64,000 nt of DNA from Ampullimonas aquatilis. GTDB lineage: Bacteria; Pseudomonadota; Gammaproteobacteria; Burkholderiales; Burkholderiaceae_D. This document shows, piece by piece, positions 60,853 through 64,000 of the stretch (positions are counted from its first letter, which is position 1; each line of letters begins with the position of its first letter). The notes beneath the pieces are model-generated. The model was given only the letters and a program-made list of their open reading frames with translations, was not told the origin of the DNA and searched no databases. The position numbers and the translations under genes are program-made. The stretch covers positions 1,178,001 to 1,242,000 of the forward strand of contig NZ_CP183834.1 in NCBI RefSeq assembly GCF_049675895.1, given 5' to 3'.

Positions 60853-61341
60853 ATGATGCCCGATAGACCAGAGTCACTCCTACTCGATGCCGATGGCATT
60901 TCCCGCAATGTGCTCATTACCGGGCACGTCAAACATCCGATGGTATTGTGTCTGAGCAGTTTGCGTCAGTTGCCGAGTCAGATCCTTGAAGATTTTGGCG
61001 TGAGCTGTCGTTTTGACAGCAAGCAGGCGGCACTGCGTCGTTTGCGTGTGACGCGACTTGATTCGCTGGTTCTGGATGCGCAACCCATCATGGAGCGCGA
61101 CGATGATTTTAAAAAACTGATTGTGATTGCCGAGTCACTGGAAGGCTATCGTGCCTTGTTTAGCTGGATGGAGTTGTTCCATTCGCCAGTGGGCGAACAG
61201 GTTTATGTGGCGTTTGATAGTGCCGATGCACCATTTTTGCCGCACCAAGGGCAGTTTGCACTGGTGAGTGGCGCCGATACTTTTACCGGCCCGCGTCATG
61301 TACGCAACCTGGCGCGTATTACGGTACAAAAAGTCTGGTAG
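60853..61341 (+). CDS. Small molybdopterin-oxidoreductase-fold protein
   Basis: A 162-residue cytoplasmic protein with no signal peptide. The opening LITGHVKHPMVLCLSSLRQLP and the later IAESLEGYRALFSWMELF with GQFALVSGADTFTGPRHVRNLARI resemble the sulfite-oxidase-like molybdopterin-binding fold in reduced form. It is shorter than the catalytic enzymes (usually ~200 or more). The position of the cofactor Cys is not obvious; GVSCRF holds a Cys but in an altered context. It sits between modE and modA, 28 bp before modA, so it is very likely co-transcribed and Mo-regulated. It may be a cofactor carrier or a degenerate enzyme domain. The function is not known to me. Confidence 0.7.
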   Translation: MMPDRPESLLLDADGISRNVLITGHVKHPMVLCLSSLRQLPSQILEDFGVSCRFDSKQAALRRLRVTRLDSLVLDAQPIMERDDDFKKLIVIAESLEGYRALFSWMELFHSPVGEQVYVAFDSADAPFLPHQGQFALVSGADTFTGPRHVRNLARITVQKVW

Positions 61342-61369
61342 TTATTTTATTTTGTTTGAGGAGTCGTTC

Positions 61370-62170
61370 ATGAAGTCGATCAGTCAATGGGTTAATCGGG
61401 TCAGCAGCTTGTTGTTGGTGATAGCAGGTGTGTCATTGAACAACAGCACTGTTCACGCCGAGGAAGTCAATATTGCCGTTGCTGCCAACTTTGCCAGTCC
61501 GGTGCAACAGATTATTCCTGCTTTTGAGCAGGCTACTGGTCACAAGGTGCTGGTGTCATTGGGCTCAACCGGCAAGTTTTATGCGCAGATCAAGGCTGGC
61601 GCACCGTTTCAGGTGTTGCTGGCGGCGGATGATGAAACGCCCAAAAAACTGATTGATGAAGGGGCTGCCGTATCGGGCAGCAACTTTACTTATGCGGTTG
61701 GCAAGCTGGTGTTATGGAGTGCCAAGCCGGGGGTGGTGGATGAGCGGGGCGATGTCTTGCTCAAGGGCAATGTGGAGCATGTGGCGATTTGCAATCCCAA
61801 GTTGGCACCTTATGGTGCGGCGGCCATTGAAGCGATGAAAAAACTGAATGTGTATGACAAGCTTGAAGCCAAGTTTGTGCAAGGTGAAAACATCACGCAA
61901 GCTTATCAGTTCACCGCATCGGGCAATGCCGAGATTGGTTTTGTGGCTTTGTCGCAGGTATTCAAGGATGGACAGATCAAGGAGGGCTCGGCCTGGATTG
62001 TGCCTGCCAAACTATATACGCCTTTGCTGCAGGACGCAGTTTTACTGAATAATGGCAAGGACAATGCGGCAGCCAAGGCTTGGCTGGCCTGGCTCAAGGG
62101 TGAACAGGCCCATGCTGTGATTCGGTCTTTTGGCTATGATCTGGCCGATGCCAAAGTATTGGCACATTGA
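61370..62170 (+). CDS. modA: Molybdate ABC transporter substrate-binding protein
   Basis: A 266-residue periplasmic protein with a signal peptide ending STVHA-EEVNI. ModA features: VAAN-FASPVQQI near the N-terminus, VLVSLGSTGKFYAQIKAG (oxyanion-binding Ser/Thr loop), and a C-terminal helix ending AWLAWLKGEQAHAVIRSFGY. It captures molybdate or tungstate for ModBC. GAGGAG eight bases ahead of the ATG at 61370 fixes the start, although the frame is open ~100 bp further up, into the previous gene. Confidence 0.96.
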   Translation: MKSISQWVNRVSSLLLVIAGVSLNNSTVHAEEVNIAVAANFASPVQQIIPAFEQATGHKVLVSLGSTGKFYAQIKAGAPFQVLLAADDETPKKLIDEGAAVSGSNFTYAVGKLVLWSAKPGVVDERGDVLLKGNVEHVAICNPKLAPYGAAAIEAMKKLNVYDKLEAKFVQGENITQAYQFTASGNAEIGFVALSQVFKDGQIKEGSAWIVPAKLYTPLLQDAVLLNNGKDNAAAKAWLAWLKGEQAHAVIRSFGYDLADAKVLAH

Positions 62171-62224
62171 AATCGGTACATTGAATCTGGGCTTTGCTGC
62201 CAACAACTTAAGACGAGGGATGAT

Positions 62225-62935
62225 TTGCTGACGACGGCAGACTGGCAGGCCATTACTTTAACCTTGCAATTGGCAGCGCTGGTGACAGTGTTGTTGCTTT
62301 TGGTGGGCACCCCGATCGCGTGGTGGCTGGCGCGTACTCGTTCGCGTATCAAGCCGTGGATTGCTGCCTGTGTTGCCTTGCCGCTGGTGTTGCCACCGAC
62401 GGTGCTGGGTTTTTATCTCTTGCTCATGCTTGGTCCCAATGGGCCAATTGGCAAACTGATGCTAGGCGTGGGGCTGTCTACCTTGCCCTTTACCTTTACC
62501 GGTCTGGTGGTTGCCTCGGTGTTTTATTCATTGCCCTTTGTAGTGCAGCCTTTGCAAAATGCCTTTGAAGCCATCGGTAATGGTCCGCTGGAAGCTGCGG
62601 CCAGCTTGCGTGCCGGCCCGCTGGATCGTTTTATCAGTGTGGTGTTGCCCTTGGCCAAGCCCGGCTTTTTGGTGGCAGCAGTGCTGGGTTTTGCGCATAC
62701 GGTGGGCGAGTTTGGCATCGTGCTCATGATTGGCGGCAATATTCCTGGCAAGACCAGCGTGTTGTCAGTGGTTGTCTACGACCATGTCGAGGCGCTGGAA
62801 TACACCAAGGCGCACTGGATGGCGGGTGGCATGCTGGTATTTTCCATGGCGGTCCTGTTGTTCATGCAGTTGATGGGACAACGGCAGCTTGAGCAAGGGC
62901 TGGGTGGAAAAATGTCAGAGCGGCGGTCCGCATGA
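62225..62935 (+). CDS. modB: Molybdate ABC transporter permease
   Basis: A 236-residue inner-membrane permease with a TTG start preceded by GAGGGA. Five to six hydrophobic segments are visible. The EAA loop that docks ModC is at about 130-155 (EAAASLRAGPLDRFISVVLPLAKPG), followed by GFAHTVGEFGIVLMIGGNIPG, a well-conserved ModB signature. Length is normal for ModB (~225-230). It lies 54 bp after modA and overlaps modC by four bases (ATGA). Confidence 0.95.
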   Translation: MLTTADWQAITLTLQLAALVTVLLLLVGTPIAWWLARTRSRIKPWIAACVALPLVLPPTVLGFYLLLMLGPNGPIGKLMLGVGLSTLPFTFTGLVVASVFYSLPFVVQPLQNAFEAIGNGPLEAAASLRAGPLDRFISVVLPLAKPGFLVAAVLGFAHTVGEFGIVLMIGGNIPGKTSVLSVVVYDHVEALEYTKAHWMAGGMLVFSMAVLLFMQLMGQRQLEQGLGGKMSERRSA

Positions 62936-64000
62936 AGATGAACGATCTGATCACGCAAACCATTACGTTGCAGGCGCAGCTCAATCACCCGGGCTTTAAC
63001 TTGGCCGCCGATCTGGTTTTGCCGGGGCAGGGTGTCACGGCCCTGTTTGGCGCTTCGGGTTCGGGCAAGACCAGTCTGCTGCGGATATTGGCCGGACTGG
63101 AACGGGTGCCACAGGCGCGCGTGGTGGTGGGTGATTCGATTTGGCAAGATAGTGCTGCCGGTGTATTTGTACCCACTCATCAACGTGCCTTGGGTATGGT
63201 TTTTCAGGATGCGCAGCTGTTTGCTCATCTGAGTGTCAAAGACAATATCGAATATGGTTATCGGCGGATTACTGCAGCCCAACGCAAGATTTTCCCCCAT
63301 GAAGTGATTGAACTGTTGGGTATTGGCCATTTGCTGACGCGGCGTCCGGCTCTATTGTCCGGTGGAGAAAAGCAGCGGGTGGCGATTGCTCGTGCCTTGT
63401 TGACCAGTCCACAATTATTGCTGCTCGATGAGCCCTTGGCCGCACTGGATGAAGCCCGCAAGCTCGAAGTCCTGCCTTATCTGGAACGGCTGCGTGATGA
63501 ACTGGCCATGCCCATGATTTATGTCAGCCATGCCATGCATGAAGTGGCGCGTCTGGCCGATCATCTGGTCTTGCTGGAGCGGGTTCAGCAAGGCAGTCGT
63601 GTGGTGGCGACCGGACCGGTGGGTGAAGTCACGTCGCGGCTCGATTTGCCATTGGTCGAAACCGATGATGCAGCGGTGGTGGTGCGGGCTAAAGTCGTGG
63701 CACATGAGCCCGAATTTGCGTTGACCTGCCTCGACTTGCAAGGCTATCCACTCTGGGTGGGGCAAGTCGCACAGGCACCCGGTCAAACGGTGCGGTTGCA
63801 ACTATTGGCGCGCGATGTCAGCCTGACGCTGGTGCCGGGACAACAGAGCAGTATTCTTAATTGCCTGCCGGTCACGCTGATCAGTCAGCGCGATGATGCG
63901 CATGGACGTACTCTGATTCAGCTCGATGTCGAAGGTGTCCGGCTGCTGTCGCGCATCACCCGCAAATCTGCAGCACTGCTGGGTTTGCAGAATGGCCAGT
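62932..64000 (+). CDS. modC: Molybdate ABC transporter ATP-binding protein (cut by window edge)
   Basis: The frame starts at the ATG that overlaps the modB stop (ATGA) and is open to the end of the window, giving 356 residues so far. Walker A is GASGSGKTS, the ABC signature LSGGEKQRVAIARAL, and Walker B LLLLDEPLAALDE followed by the switch His in VSHAMHEV. A TOBE domain begins near residue 290 with the motif LLSRITRKSAALLGL close to the edge. Family length is 350-365, so only the last few residues should be missing. It energises molybdate import through ModB. Confidence 0.95.
   Translation, partial: MKMNDLITQTITLQAQLNHPGFNLAADLVLPGQGVTALFGASGSGKTSLLRILAGLERVPQARVVVGDSIWQDSAAGVFVPTHQRALGMVFQDAQLFAHLSVKDNIEYGYRRITAAQRKIFPHEVIELLGIGHLLTRRPALLSGGEKQRVAIARALLTSPQLLLLDEPLAALDEARKLEVLPYLERLRDELAMPMIYVSHAMHEVARLADHLVLLERVQQGSRVVATGPVGEVTSRLDLPLVETDDAAVVVRAKVVAHEPEFALTCLDLQGYPLWVGQVAQAPGQTVRLQLLARDVSLTLVPGQQSSILNCLPVTLISQRDDAHGRTLIQLDVEGVRLLSRITRKSAALLGLQNGQ

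Noticed and set aside
59228..61370. Molybdenum-cofactor riboswitch near the mod genes
   Set aside because: No long structured leader ahead of the molbindin, modE or modA genes; control by ModE explains the arrangement.

Overview
This is a 64 kb stretch of a bacterial chromosome. The gene content points to a betaproteobacterium of the order Burkholderiales, most likely an Oxalobacteraceae/Undibacterium-like organism (inference from family resemblance; no rRNA is present). Supporting features are a homodimeric-type pyruvate dehydrogenase operon whose E3 carries its own lipoyl domain, a Burkholderiales-type phasin, glnA-ntrB-ntrC in a row, an ArgA with a kinase-like and a GNAT domain, a FixL/FixJ-like pair beside folD, and modest GC content. 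No tRNA, rRNA, insertion sequence, prophage or CRISPR array was found.

Layout. 1-490: end of a branched-chain amino-acid type periplasmic binding protein. 816-7361: aceE-aceF-lpdA (pyruvate to acetyl-CoA), then a small membrane protein and a phasin on the minus strand. 8994-14910: a deacetylase-fold protein, a PBP7-type endopeptidase, an IclR regulator, a DUF481 outer-membrane protein, the YggX iron protein and ArgA. 14962-19056: HrpA helicase. 19219-23956: a five-gene plus-strand run (YVTN beta-propeller, variant polysaccharide deacetylase, sterol-desaturase-like enzyme, EI24 membrane protein, CinA/MoaB-fold protein) behind a promoter with a palindrome. 24094-29902: nitrogen control block, with a rhodanese, then glnA behind twin NtrC boxes and a sigma-54 site, a DUF4124 protein, ntrB and ntrC.

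30484-42538 is the most unusual region. A 1 kb gene-poor stretch with one short signal-peptide ORF precedes a 2,390-residue repeat protein (DUF11-type and SdrD-B-like modules). It is followed, with an 11-bp overlap, by a large Ig-plus-beta-barrel outer-membrane protein and then an OmpA-type protein. The three look like one envelope/surface system. Base composition changes sharply near 37.15-37.3 kb, inside the giant gene: the repeat region is T/A-ending and simple, while the last ~300 codons and the two partner genes are C-rich. This suggests a replaceable passenger on a conserved anchoring module.

42783-51817: a soluble FIST-domain chemoreceptor; a lysine-deacetylase/acetyltransferase pair (acetoin-utilisation deacetylase plus ACD-GNAT protein); exonuclease III; and two DJ-1/PfpI-type genes, one of them a GlxA-like AraC regulator. 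52212-59170: a minus-strand run with histidine kinase, response regulator, folD, prlC and a glutaredoxin-DUF4124 protein. 59282-64000: a molybdate block with a Mop-type molbindin divergent from modE, a small molybdopterin-oxidoreductase-fold protein, modA, modB and modC (cut by the right edge).

Themes that join the regions: acetyl-CoA production, storage (phasin) and protein acetylation; nitrogen and molybdenum control; and envelope proteins. A palindrome with the form ATACAC-N5-GTGTAT occurs ahead of three unrelated genes (aceF, the propeller operon, the DUF4124 gene) and may mark an undescribed regulon.
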